Source: Brevibacterium sp. CCUG 69071
Lineage (GTDB): Bacteria; Actinomycetota; Actinomycetes; Actinomycetales; Brevibacteriaceae
Assembly (NCBI RefSeq): GCF_021023135.1
Contig: NZ_PGFV01000001.1
Location: 930,001-994,000, forward strand
Reading direction: 5' to 3'
DNA: 64,000 bases
The notes under the pieces were generated by a model, which made no database searches, was not told the origin of the DNA, and was given only the letters and a program-made list of their open reading frames with translations. Below are positions 45,058 through 52,831 of this stretch, one piece after another. The position numbers were made by a program, and so were the translations under genes. Position 1 is the stretch's first letter; every line of letters starts with the position of its first letter.

Positions 45058-46149
45058 CTAGAGCTTTGGGGCCACCTGCACGGCCATCTCGTCCACGTTC
45101 GGCATGTGCTGCTTCACCGAACCCTCTGCCTCCGCCGCCAGCCGGTCGGCATCGGCAAGGCTCGTCACGGAGGTGCGGACGAGCGCGTCGCCGTGGAGGC
45201 GGTGCCCGACCCAGCGCATCCGCACCCGCTCCACCGACTCGACCTCGGCCAGATGCCCCAGGGCGCGCTCGGCGCGTTCGACGAGCTCCGGCTCAACGCC
45301 GTCCATCAACCGTCGGCCGACCGAGCGCACGGTGCCCACCAGCAGCACTGCGATCATGGCCGAGATCAGCAGGCCAACGATCGGGTCGGCCAAGGGGAAG
45401 CCGAGCAGCACGCCGATCCCGCCGGCCACGACGGCCAGAGAGGTAAACCCGTCGGTGCGGGCGTGGATGCCGTCGGCGACCAGGGCGGCCGAGCCGATCT
45501 TTCTGCCCACGCGAATTCGGTAGACGGCGACCGCCTCATTGCCGAGGAAGCCGATGATGCCGGCCACGATCACCCAGCCGATGTTCTCCATCGGGCGAGG
45601 GTTGAGCATGCGGTCGATCGCTTCCCACGCGGCGATGACCGCGGACAGGGCGATCATCAGGACGATGAACAGCCCGGCAAGGTCCTCGGCCCGGTTGAAG
45701 CCATAGGTGTACTTCCGTGTGGCGACCCGTCGGGACAGCACGAACGCGATCCACAGCGGCACTGCGGTCAGGGCGTCGGAGAGGTTGTGGATCGTGTCGG
45801 CCAGCAGCGCGACCGAGCCGGAGAATGCGACGACGACGGCCTGCAGCACGGTCGTTGCCAGCATGAGCACTAGGCTGATCTTCAGCGCGCGGATTCCCTC
45901 GGAGTGGGCTTCCATCGCGTCGTCGATCGAGTCGGCGGCGTCGTGGGAGTGCGGCACGAAGATCCCGTAGAGGAAGCCCTTGAACCCCGTCGGGTGGGAG
46001 TGGCCGTGCTCGCCGTGGTCATGGGAGTGGTCATGACCGTGCGCATACTCGTGATTCTGGCCGTGATCATGATCCGCGTGATCATGCGCGGACGATCCGC
46101 TCTCCTGCTCGTGCTCAGCGTGCGGATGGGCGTGGCTGTGCTCGGTCAT
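45058..46149 (-). CDS. czcD: Cation diffusion facilitator, CzcD-like
   Basis: Proton-driven zinc/cadmium/cobalt exporter of the inner membrane. 363 residues. The first 50 are very His-rich (HAHPHAEHEQ, HDHADHDHGQ, GHDHSHDHGEHGHSH). Six transmembrane helices follow, with metal-site motifs LLADTIHNLSDAL in helix 2 and LVADGIHARTDGF in helix 5. The C-terminal cytoplasmic domain is ferredoxin-like. Its ATG overlaps the regulator's stop codon (ATGA), so the two are one unit. Confidence 0.94.
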   Translation of the reverse strand: MTEHSHAHPHAEHEQESGSSAHDHADHDHGQNHEYAHGHDHSHDHGEHGHSHPTGFKGFLYGIFVPHSHDAADSIDDAMEAHSEGIRALKISLVLMLATTVLQAVVVAFSGSVALLADTIHNLSDALTAVPLWIAFVLSRRVATRKYTYGFNRAEDLAGLFIVLMIALSAVIAAWEAIDRMLNPRPMENIGWVIVAGIIGFLGNEAVAVYRIRVGRKIGSAALVADGIHARTDGFTSLAVVAGGIGVLLGFPLADPIVGLLISAMIAVLLVGTVRSVGRRLMDGVEPELVERAERALGHLAEVESVERVRMRWVGHRLHGDALVRTSVTSLADADRLAAEAEGSVKQHMPNVDEMAVQVAPKL

Positions 46150-46517
46150 TCTTCTGCTCGTTCGTCGTGGTGATGGGCCGGGACCTGCCCATTGGCGACA
46201 GAGTGCTCGGCCTGGAAGATCGCGTCGGACACCAGCTGGGAGGCGTGCTCGTTCTCCAGCCGATAGAACACCCGTTGCCCCTCCTGCCGGGTCGACACGA
46301 TCCGGGCCATCCGCAGCTTCGCCAGGTGCTGCGACACCGCGGCCGGCGACTTGCCCACGCTCTCGGCGATATGGTTCACCGACAGCTCGTCGCTGCGGCG
46401 CAGCGCAAGGACGATCCGGACCCGGGTCGCGTCGGCAAGGAGTCCGAACACCTCAACGGCAAGTTCCACGTATTGGCTGTCGGAGTCGAGCCCGCACATC
46501 TGCTTATCTGCATCCAT
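46146..46517 (-). CDS. ArsR/SmtB family metalloregulator
   Basis: 123 residues with the ArsR winged helix (VNHIAESVGKSPAAVSQHLAKLRMARIVSTRQEGQRVFYRL). The C-terminal helix has DAIFQAEHSVANGQVPAHHHD; Asp and His there resemble the alpha-5 zinc/nickel site of CzrA/NmtR proteins. An N-terminal Cys (MCGL) may add a ligand. Coupled to czcD, so it probably represses that exporter until Zn/Cd/Ni binds. An imperfect dyad ATACGCA...TGCATAC surrounds the start region (46516-46535). Confidence 0.9.
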   Translation of the reverse strand: MDADKQMCGLDSDSQYVELAVEVFGLLADATRVRIVLALRRSDELSVNHIAESVGKSPAAVSQHLAKLRMARIVSTRQEGQRVFYRLENEHASQLVSDAIFQAEHSVANGQVPAHHHDERAEE

Positions 46518-46637
46518 ACGCAGATTATTGCATACTCGAACGTAAGTGCGCACGGGTACGTAGTGAGCGAGGTGCCGCCGGTCGCCCGCGTTCAGCTCGA
46601 GAGGGTGACGAGGTGCCCTGGCTGTCGATTCGGCGAG

Positions 46638-47270
46638 TCAGACGCGATCGTTGGCGGCGAAAGCGGAGCGCAGTGTGACGACGATGACGCGGGCCGCGTC
46701 ATCTCTATCGAGCCGGCCGGCCGTGACTTCTTCGGCTGCGGCGTTCATGGTCAGGTGGGTGACCGCGAGGAGCCAGTCGACAGGCAGGTCCGCACGGAAG
46801 ACGCCCTCGCACTGACCACGCTCGAGAAGCCCCCGCATCCGGGCTTCGGCCTTCTCGTGCATCTCGCGGATGCGGGCCGGCTGCAGCTCGCGCTGAGCCA
46901 CCACGAGCACGGCGCGAATGCGCTCCAGGAGCATCCAGCTCGAGGCGATCAGGGCCTCGAACGCCTCGCCGGGATCACCGTCGAGAGACACGTCGGCCAG
47001 GACGACTTCGGCCTGTTCGAGGCTGTCGGCCAGCGTTGCGTCGATGAGCTCGGCGCGCGTCTTGAAATGCCCATAGAGGGTCATCCGACCGACGCCCGCC
47101 TCGGCGGCGATGTCGGCGACGGAGGCATCGGGGTCCTTCCGGAGCGCGTCCGGCGTCGCCGCGAGGATCTTCGCCCGGTTGCGCTGGGCGTCAGCCCGCT
47201 GGTTAGCCGTCTTTCCTCGCCGCACCGGCTTCTGCTCACCAGCGCCGGCCGCGCCCTTGCCGTTCGGCAT
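46638..47270 (-). CDS. TetR family transcriptional regulator
   Basis: 210 residues. A basic N-terminus (about 1-28) is followed by the helix-turn-helix VADIAAEAGVGRMTLYGHFKTRAELI and an all-helical ligand domain. GAGGTG precedes the ATG at 47270. Divergent from a DHA2 exporter with an inverted repeat CTCGTA...TACGAG between them, so it is probably the exporter's repressor. Confidence 0.88.
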   Translation of the reverse strand: MPNGKGAAGAGEQKPVRRGKTANQRADAQRNRAKILAATPDALRKDPDASVADIAAEAGVGRMTLYGHFKTRAELIDATLADSLEQAEVVLADVSLDGDPGEAFEALIASSWMLLERIRAVLVVAQRELQPARIREMHEKAEARMRGLLERGQCEGVFRADLPVDWLLAVTHLTMNAAAEEVTAGRLDRDDAARVIVVTLRSAFAANDRV

Positions 47271-47283
47271 GCCCCACCTCTAA

Positions 47284-47303
47284 CTCGTACGGGAATATAC
47301 GAG
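47284..47303. promoter_or_regulatory. TetR operator candidate
   Basis: CTCGTA-N8-TACGAG lies 14 bp upstream of the TetR gene in the divergent gap to the exporter. A further TCGTAC follows at about 47326. Position and symmetry support a TetR operator. Confidence 0.5.
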
Positions 47304-47394
47304 CTAGTATAGCCGTTAGAAGTCGTACACCGATGCTTGACTTCGGCTGAGGGCCTCCCGGCCCGTGACAACCCTGTTGAGAGCGAAAGGACCA

Positions 47395-47444
47395 ATGCAG
47401 CCATGAGAACGACGACGCAGAACAAGGCGGTGCGCCATGTCTGA
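47395..47444 (+). promoter_or_regulatory. Overlapping mini-ORFs ahead of the exporter
   Basis: Behind AAAGGA (47387-47392) there is a 3-codon ORF at 47395-47406 (Met-Gln-Pro). An ATG at 47403 opens a 13-codon ORF (MRTTTQNKAVRHV) whose stop at 47442-47444 overlaps the exporter's start by 8 bp. Translational coupling or leader control is possible. Confidence 0.3.
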
Positions 47445-49002
47445 GACGAATGCACCTGCACCCCGGACCGGGGCGAAGCAGTGGTGGGGGCTCGCGGTCC
47501 TCGTGATCCCGTCGACCCTGCTGTTCATGATGCTGACGATTCTGTTCCTGGCGGCCCCGAACATGGCCGCCGACCTGAATCCGACGAGCGCACAGCTGCT
47601 GTGGATCCTCGACATCTACGGGTTCGTCATGGCTGGATTCTTGGTCGCGATGGGCGTCCTCGGCGACCGGATCGGCAAGCGGCTGCTCATGGTGATCGGC
47701 GCGGTCCTGTTCGGGATCGTGTCCATCGCTGCGGCGTTGACGACCAGTCCCGAGCTGATGATCGCCTGGCGCGCCGTCCTCGGCGTGGGAGGAGCCATGA
47801 TGCTCCCGTCCACGCTGGGACTGATCTTCGTGCTCTTCGCCGACCCGAAGGCGCGAGGCGTCGCGATCGGCGTGTGGGCCGGCGGGATCTCCGCCGGCGT
47901 CGCCCTCGGACCACTGCTGTCCGGACTGCTGCTGGAAGTCTTCGGCTGGCAGGCGACGTTCCTGGTCGCGGTGCCCGTGATGGCGTTGGTGGCCATCGGC
48001 GCGCCGCTGCTGCTGCCTGAGCACAAGGATCCGACCGCGAAGATCGATCTGCTCAGCGCACTGCTCCTGGTCGCCTCGCTGCTGGCCATCATCTACGGCG
48101 TCAAGCGCTTCGCCACCCAGGAGCCGGCCGGTCCGTCGATCGGCCTGCTGATCGCCGGAGCACTGGTCGGGTTGTGGTTCGTGATCCGGCAGCTGCGCGC
48201 GACCCAGCCTCTGCTCGACGTGCGGCTGTTCGCCAACCGCACCGTCAGCGGAGCACTTGCGGTGTTCCTCCTCTCGGCCGCGGCGCTGGGTGGGGTGTAC
48301 TCGCTGTTCACCCAGTACCTGCAGCAGGTCCAGGGGCTCTCGCCCATGCAGGCCGGGCTGTCGATCCTGCCCGCCGCGGCAGTCCTCATCGTCGTCTCGA
48401 CCCTCTCGCCGATGCTCGCCCGGAAGTTCCGGCCGGGCAACGTGATCGCCGTCGGGCTGCTCACCCAGGTCGTCGGCTACATCCTGTTCACCCAGCTCGA
48501 CGCCGGCACTGGTCTCGCGCTCGTGATCGCGAGCTTCGTCGTCACCTACCCCGGGGTCGCGCCGTCCATGGCGCTCACCACGGACCTGGTGGTGAGCTCG
48601 GTCCCACCGGAGAAGGCCGGCGGTGCCTCCGGGCTCGCGACGACCGTCAATGACCTCGGGATCTCCCTCGGCGTCGCGGTCATCGGCAGCATCGGGATCG
48701 CCGCCTACCGCAGCCAGATCTCCGGCTCCCTGCCCGATGGGCTGCCGCCGGAGGCGGCGGCCGCGGCCGAGACCGGGATCGACGGGGCCATCGCCGCCGC
48801 CGGGCAGCTGCCAGGCGACATCGGAGCGGCACTGACGACCGCGGCCCAGCAGGCGTTCACCAGCGGACTCAACGCCGCCGGGATCACCTCCGCGATCATC
48901 GCTGCCCTCGCGGCGATCATCGCCGCCGTCGGTCTGCGCCACATCCGCCCCACCGGGCAGGCCCACGACGAGGCCGAGAAGGAGCCCGCTCAGGAGTCGT
49001 GA
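47437..49002 (+). CDS. MFS exporter, DHA2 family (QacA/SmvA-like)
   Basis: 521 residues with about 14 transmembrane helices. LWILDIYGFVMAGFLVAMGVLGDRIGKR (helix 1-2 loop, motif A) and the motif-C-type VWAGGISAGVALGPLLSGLLL are visible, as in QacA/SmvA pumps for cationic biocides and dyes. The distal region TTVNDLGISLGVAVIGSI is also typical. Controlled most likely by the divergent TetR protein. The substrate is unknown; its place in a metal-resistance region is suggestive, not proof, of a metal-related role. Confidence 0.9.
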   Translation: MSETNAPAPRTGAKQWWGLAVLVIPSTLLFMMLTILFLAAPNMAADLNPTSAQLLWILDIYGFVMAGFLVAMGVLGDRIGKRLLMVIGAVLFGIVSIAAALTTSPELMIAWRAVLGVGGAMMLPSTLGLIFVLFADPKARGVAIGVWAGGISAGVALGPLLSGLLLEVFGWQATFLVAVPVMALVAIGAPLLLPEHKDPTAKIDLLSALLLVASLLAIIYGVKRFATQEPAGPSIGLLIAGALVGLWFVIRQLRATQPLLDVRLFANRTVSGALAVFLLSAAALGGVYSLFTQYLQQVQGLSPMQAGLSILPAAAVLIVVSTLSPMLARKFRPGNVIAVGLLTQVVGYILFTQLDAGTGLALVIASFVVTYPGVAPSMALTTDLVVSSVPPEKAGGASGLATTVNDLGISLGVAVIGSIGIAAYRSQISGSLPDGLPPEAAAAAETGIDGAIAAAGQLPGDIGAALTTAAQQAFTSGLNAAGITSAIIAALAAIIAAVGLRHIRPTGQAHDEAEKEPAQES

Positions 49003-49137
49003 CATACCCCCGACCGTTCGTGTCCGGCGGACGGATGAGTTCGCCGGACGCGAACGCCGACACCCGCGACAGGTACGCCGAGAGGACGGCAGTTGCGTCC
49101 CGCGACGAGGCCGCCGAACGACGCCGAAGGAGTCACG

Positions 49138-49281
49138 ATGACCACGCTCAGAACCACCATCGACACTGTCCGACACTCACCGACGTTGCGGCGTGCGCTG
49201 CACTGCCTGCTCCGATGCGCCGCGTCGGGGGCATCGGATCGTCTCGCCCAGGTCACGAAGACACCATGTCCGCGCATTTGA
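49138..49281 (+). CDS. Possible 47-residue ORF
   Basis: ATG preceded by AAGGAG with 7-nt spacing. The product (MTTLRTTIDTVRHSPTLRRA...) is basic with four cysteines and matches nothing I know. It could be a remnant of a gene lost at this junction or chance. Confidence 0.3.
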   Translation: MTTLRTTIDTVRHSPTLRRALHCLLRCAASGASDRLAQVTKTPCPRI

Positions 49282-49287
49282 GGCGCA

Positions 49288-49317
49288 GGGCCGCGCACCC
49301 GGTAAGGTGTGCGGCCC
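49288..49317 (-). terminator. Hairpin behind the multicopper oxidase
   Basis: GGGCCGCGCACC (49288-49299) and GGTGTGCGGCCC (49306-49317) pair with one G-U, starting 8 bp past the oxidase stop codon. Confidence 0.6.
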
Positions 49318-49324
49318 CGGTGCG

Positions 49325-50833
49325 TCAGTTCTCCTGGTAGGCGATCGTCGTCATCATCCCGGCTTCCCCGTGGTAGACGTTGTGGCAGTGCGTGAGCCAC
49401 CGCCCGGGGTTGTCGGCGTCGAACTCGACGCGCAGCGTCGTGCCGGGCAGGACGATCGAGGTGTCCTTGCGTGGCCCGCCGCCGGGAAGCTGGTAGGTGT
49501 GCCCGTGCAGGTGCATCGGGTGCCACATCGTCGTCGAGTTCTTGAACTCGAGGGCGACCCGCTCCCCGTCGGCGATGCCGAGGGCGTCGCGCATCGGTTG
49601 GTCCATGTTCATGCGCTTGCCGTTGATTGCCCAGTCGTACTTCTCCATGCCGCCGGTCAGATCGAGGGTGAGCGTGCGGTCGACGCCGCGCTTGGGGAGA
49701 GCGACCTCGCCGGCTGCCCTGAGGTCGGCCGCTGTGGCGGGATTCTTCGTCTGCGGCAGCGTCACGTCCTTCGCGGGTGCGCTGCCCGATCCGGTGCGCA
49801 GGATGGCGAGGGCCTGGTCCTGCTTGCCGAGGGCCTCGGCGACGACGGCGAACGCACCGTCGCCGGCGGTGATGACCGCGTCGTAGCGCTCCCCCATGCC
49901 GAGCACGACGCTCTCGGCCTCGTGCGGCTCGACGGGGAATCCGTCGGTGTGGGTGATCGTCAGCGGGTGCTCGGAGACCCCGAAGCGGAAGGCGGTGTCG
50001 CCGCCGGCGTTGATGATCCTCAGCCTGATCCGCTCCCCGGGCTTGGCGGTGAAGGTCTGGGGGTCGTTCGCGGGAGTGCCGTTGATCAGGTAGAGGGGGT
50101 AGTAGACGTCGCCGGCGTCGCCGCCGAGCAGCGGCGAGGTCGCGCCCATGAGGGTGTTGCCCATCCGCATCGGCCCCATGTCCATGCCACCGTGGTCCAT
50201 CATCCCCTTCTCAAGCTCGGCGAGGACCTCGTCGGGCGTCGCGGTGACGCCGTCGAGCCAGTCGTCGAGGACGATGACCCATTCCTTGTCGTAGTCGCCC
50301 TTCTCGTTCGGATCGTCGATGATCAGCGGCGCATACAGGCCGCGGTCGAGCTGCGTGCCGACGTGGGGGTGGAACCAGAACGTGCCCGGCTCGGGCAGGG
50401 TGAACTCGTAGTCGTACGATCCGCCGGGCTCGATGGGCTCCTGGGTGAGGCTCGGCACTCCGTCCATGTCGTTGCGCAGGGCCAGGCCGTGCCAGTGGAG
50501 GCTGGTCGGGTCGGGCAGGTCGTTGGTGAAGTCGACCTTCAGGGTGTCGCCGACGTTTCCGCGCAGCGGCTTGGTCGCCGACGCTCTCCGGTACGCCCAG
50601 GTCTTGGCGGTCTTCCCGCCGAGGTCTAGTGTGACCGGCTCGGCGGTCAGCGCGCGTTGCACGATCGTTCCGGTGCGGTGGCGCTTCGCCTCGGCGGCAC
50701 TGACTGCGGTGCTGCTGGGCCCAATGAACGAGTTTGTCTTGGTGACAGTGGTGCTGCATCCGGCGAGGCCGGCGGCGGTCAGCGTCAATGCGCTGACGGA
50801 CAGGAACTGTCGACGGTTCAGGGTGGAATGCAT
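49325..50833 (-). CDS. Multicopper oxidase (copper-resistance type), Tat lipoprotein
   Basis: 502 residues. A Tat-like N-terminus (NRRQFLSVSALTLTAAGLAGC) ends in a lipobox Cys, so it is exported folded and anchored outside. The four copper-ligand motifs are present: HWHG, FHPHVGTQ, HPMHLHGH and HCHNVYHGEAGM, giving type 1, 2 and 3 sites. A Met-rich loop (GMMDHGGMDMGPMRMGN) resembles the cuprous-oxidase segment of CueO. It should oxidise Cu(I) to the less toxic Cu(II). It is downstream of the DUF6153-like gene on the same strand. Confidence 0.93.
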   Translation of the reverse strand: MHSTLNRRQFLSVSALTLTAAGLAGCSTTVTKTNSFIGPSSTAVSAAEAKRHRTGTIVQRALTAEPVTLDLGGKTAKTWAYRRASATKPLRGNVGDTLKVDFTNDLPDPTSLHWHGLALRNDMDGVPSLTQEPIEPGGSYDYEFTLPEPGTFWFHPHVGTQLDRGLYAPLIIDDPNEKGDYDKEWVIVLDDWLDGVTATPDEVLAELEKGMMDHGGMDMGPMRMGNTLMGATSPLLGGDAGDVYYPLYLINGTPANDPQTFTAKPGERIRLRIINAGGDTAFRFGVSEHPLTITHTDGFPVEPHEAESVVLGMGERYDAVITAGDGAFAVVAEALGKQDQALAILRTGSGSAPAKDVTLPQTKNPATAADLRAAGEVALPKRGVDRTLTLDLTGGMEKYDWAINGKRMNMDQPMRDALGIADGERVALEFKNSTTMWHPMHLHGHTYQLPGGGPRKDTSIVLPGTTLRVEFDADNPGRWLTHCHNVYHGEAGMMTTIAYQEN

Positions 50834-50924
50834 GGGTGATGTCCTTCTTTGTCGATGGTGAACGGGGCCACGACATCGCGCCTGCGCGCTCGACGATCAC
50901 GGATAGCCGGAGGCGCAGGGCTGC

Positions 50925-50946
50925 CTGGCCCCGGAAGAGGGGCCAG
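50925..50946 (-). terminator. Hairpin in the leader of the oxidase gene
   Basis: CTGGCCCC (50925-50932) pairs with GGGGCCAG (50939-50946) around a 6-nt loop, between the oxidase gene and the upstream DUF6153-like gene. It could be a second terminator or an mRNA processing structure. Confidence 0.4.
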
Positions 50947-51006
50947 CGTTTTGGGACACGGTGTCGTGGCAGGCACGGCAGGGTCGTGGACCCGCCGAGG
51001 CAGCTG

Positions 51007-51037
51007 ATTGAGGAACGCCGCATCGGCGCTCCTCAAT
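51007..51037 (-). terminator. Hairpin after the DUF6153-like gene
   Basis: ATTGAGGAACGCCG (51007-51020) and CGGCGCTCCTCAAT (51024-51037) pair with one mismatch around a 3-nt loop, 3 bp past the stop. The oxidase behind it may depend on read-through or have its own promoter. Confidence 0.6.
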
Positions 51038-51039
51038 GC

Positions 51040-51477
51040 TCACGTTCGGTAGATCGACAGCTCCAGATGCGTCAGCGCGAACCGGCGAGGCGTCTCGGAC
51101 GGCGGAGCCGGCATGGGCGCAGAGGCGGGTGTGGGCACAGCCGCGACGGACGGAACGGGGAGGGCCGGAATGCTTTCGGCCGTAGGCGCGGAGACACAGG
51201 TGGAGTCGCCGCTGTTCATTGCGTCTGCGCAGCCGCCGGAGCCGCGCACCAGGCCCTGTGCTCCGGACGCGCTCGACATGGAGGCGGTAGTCGTCATGCC
51301 CGTCATGCCGGGAGAAGACGAGGATGCGTGAGCAGGCGACGCCGTGGAGGTCGTCGCCGCTGCCGGCCCGCCGACCAGCGCGTGCATGCCGAGAAGACCA
51401 GTGATCAGCAGCGCCGCAAGAACGACCAGCTGAAGCCAGTGCCGGCTGCGGCGGGGTTCATCGGTCACGGTCTCCAC
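51040..51477 (-). CDS. DUF6153-like single-pass membrane protein
   Basis: About 145 residues from a GTG at 51477. One transmembrane helix (WLQLVVLAALLITGLLGMHAL) is followed by an extracellular Ala/Ser/Thr/Met-rich region with two cysteines and many methionines. The C-terminal LTHLELSIYRT is the short end motif I associate with DUF6153 proteins of actinobacterial copper loci. The Met residues could bind Cu(I); this is inference. A CsoR box lies just upstream. Confidence 0.65.
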   Translation of the reverse strand: METVTDEPRRSRHWLQLVVLAALLITGLLGMHALVGGPAAATTSTASPAHASSSSPGMTGMTTTASMSSASGAQGLVRGSGGCADAMNSGDSTCVSAPTAESIPALPVPSVAAVPTPASAPMPAPPSETPRRFALTHLELSIYRT

Positions 51478-51486
51478 AGCCAAAGC

Positions 51487-51503
51487 ATACCCCGGAGGCG
51501 TAT
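51487..51503. promoter_or_regulatory. CsoR-type operator (imperfect)
   Basis: ATACCCCGGAGGCGTAT fits the ATACCCC-N-GGGGTAT pattern except for one base (GGCG). It lies 10 bp before the DUF6153-like start and probably controls that gene and the oxidase. Confidence 0.55.
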
Positions 51504-51555
51504 CCCCTCGACGCGGCGGGCTCATTCAACGGCGAGTCCGGCTTGCCTTGCAGGA

Positions 51556-51572
51556 ATACCCTCAAGGGGTAT
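51556..51572. promoter_or_regulatory. CsoR-type operator upstream of copZ
   Basis: ATACCCTCAAGGGGTAT, a 17-bp near-perfect dyad of the CsoR class, lies 57 bp upstream of copZ in the divergent copper promoter region. Confidence 0.7.
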
Positions 51573-51589
51573 ACGGTTGCACTCACACA

Positions 51590-51608
51590 GGTACCCACCG
51601 GGGGTACC
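51590..51608. promoter_or_regulatory. Second CsoR-type operator upstream of copZ
   Basis: GGTACCCACCGGGGGTACC has the same C-tract/G-tract dyad, centred 35 bp downstream of the first copZ box, and lies 20 bp before the copZ start codon. Confidence 0.6.
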
Positions 51609-51628
51609 CAGATTGAGGAGGCTATCCG

Positions 51629-51838
51629 ATGGCTGCGAACGAATACCAGGTGACGGGCATGACCTGCGGGCACTGCGAGGTGTCGGTCCGCGAGGAGGTC
51701 GGCGAGATTTCCGGTGTCACCGACGTCCAGGTCAGCGCACAGACCGGCAAGCTCGTCGTCTCCGCCTCCGACGAGGTCGACGACGCCAAGGTCCTGGCCG
51801 CGGTCGAGGAAGCCGGCTACACGGCGGTCCGGGTCTGA
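51629..51838 (+). CDS. copZ: Copper chaperone CopZ
   Basis: 69 residues, a single heavy-metal-associated (ferredoxin-like) domain. The Cu(I)-binding motif GMTCGHC is at residues 10-16. GAGGAGG lies ahead of the ATG. It carries copper to the CopA ATPase encoded two genes later. It is the first gene of the plus-strand copper operon, whose promoter region contains CsoR boxes. Confidence 0.95.
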   Translation: MAANEYQVTGMTCGHCEVSVREEVGEISGVTDVQVSAQTGKLVVSASDEVDDAKVLAAVEEAGYTAVRV

Positions 51839-52782
51839 TGAAGGCACCAGTCAGGCTCGCGGCCTACGGCGCTGGGCTGGTGGTGGCGTTCGGCGCAGCC
51901 TTCGGGCTCGCCGGCGTCGCCGTCCCCGACAGCGTCGTGACTGCCTGGGCCAAGAGCAGCGACTCGAACGCCCACGGCGAGGGTCACAGCGACACGGAGG
52001 AGCAAAACATGGAGCACGCGATGAACGGCGTCTCGGCCAGCGCTGCCGGCTACATCCTCTCCCCCGTCACGGCCCCCTCGGGCACCAATGATGCCGGCAC
52101 GCTGAGCTTCCGGATCCTCGACGAGGACGGGCAGCCGGTGACGGAGTACACGACGACCCATGAGAAGGATTTGCACCTGATCGTGGTGCGCACCGACGGG
52201 ACGCAGTTCCGCCACGTGCACCCGGACTTGGACGAGGCCACCGGCACCTGGTCGGAGTCATCGTGGAGCTGGGACGAGGCGGGAACCTACCGCGTCTACG
52301 CCGACTTCACAGCCGGGCAGGACGCCGAGGGGGTCACGCTCACCCGCGCTGTCGAGGTCGCCGGCGACTACGCCCCGGTCGAAGCGACGGTCTCGCGCAC
52401 CGTCGAGGTCGACGGGTACACCGTCACCCTCGATGGTGACCTCGCCGCCGGAAGCACGAACGAACTGACAGCCACCGTAGAGCGCAACGGCAAGCCGGTC
52501 ACCGCACTCCAGCCCTACCTCGGCGCGTACGGCCACCTGGTCGCGCTGCGAGAGGGCGATCTGGCCTACCTGCACGTGCACCCCGCCGGCGAAGAGCCCA
52601 AAGCGGGGTCGACCGGAGGACCAGACGTCGGCTTCGCCGCCGAGGTCCCCACCGCCGGCCGGTACCTGCTGTACCTGGACTTCCAGGTCGACGGGCAGGT
52701 CCGCACCGCACGGTTCGTGGTCGACGCCGGGCACGGCGACGGCACTCAGGCAGACGACGAATCGCACTCGGGCGGCCACTGA
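51838..52782 (+). CDS. Secreted/membrane-anchored His-rich protein of the copper operon
   Basis: 314 residues. The ATG shares a TGATG with the copZ stop. A hydrophobic N-terminal anchor ([22 protein letters not shown]) precedes a His-rich linker ([13 protein letters not shown]...MEHAM). Two beta-rich repeats of about 110 residues follow, each with a HVHP motif (FRHVHPDL and YLHVHPAG). The C-terminus is [17 protein letters not shown]. The His pairs suggest copper binding outside the membrane. I cannot name a family with confidence. Confidence 0.75.
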   Translation: MKAPVRLAAYGAGLVVAFGAAFGLAGVAVPDSVVTAWAKSSDSNAHGEGHSDTEEQNMEHAMNGVSASAAGYILSPVTAPSGTNDAGTLSFRILDEDGQPVTEYTTTHEKDLHLIVVRTDGTQFRHVHPDLDEATGTWSESSWSWDEAGTYRVYADFTAGQDAEGVTLTRAVEVAGDYAPVEATVSRTVEVDGYTVTLDGDLAAGSTNELTATVERNGKPVTALQPYLGAYGHLVALREGDLAYLHVHPAGEEPKAGSTGGPDVGFAAEVPTAGRYLLYLDFQVDGQVRTARFVVDAGHGDGTQADDESHSGGH

Positions 52783-52831
52783 ACCCCAAAGGGCAGGGCG
52801 TCGCCGAAGAAGCAACAGGAAAGGATTTGCA

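Larger units (their letters stand above)
49003..49324. other. Intergenic stretch between exporter and multicopper oxidase
   Basis: This 322-bp stretch lies between convergent genes. It contains one small ORF with a good ribosome site (49138-49281) and a hairpin GGGCCGCGCACC/GGTGTGCGGCCC (49288-49317) that ends the oxidase transcript. Nothing else is identifiable. Confidence 0.5.

Noticed and set aside
47236..49176. 646-codon minus-strand open frame opposite the DHA2 exporter
   Set aside because: Asp/Gly/Arg/Gln-rich shadow with no motif, while the plus strand encodes a clear MFS protein.
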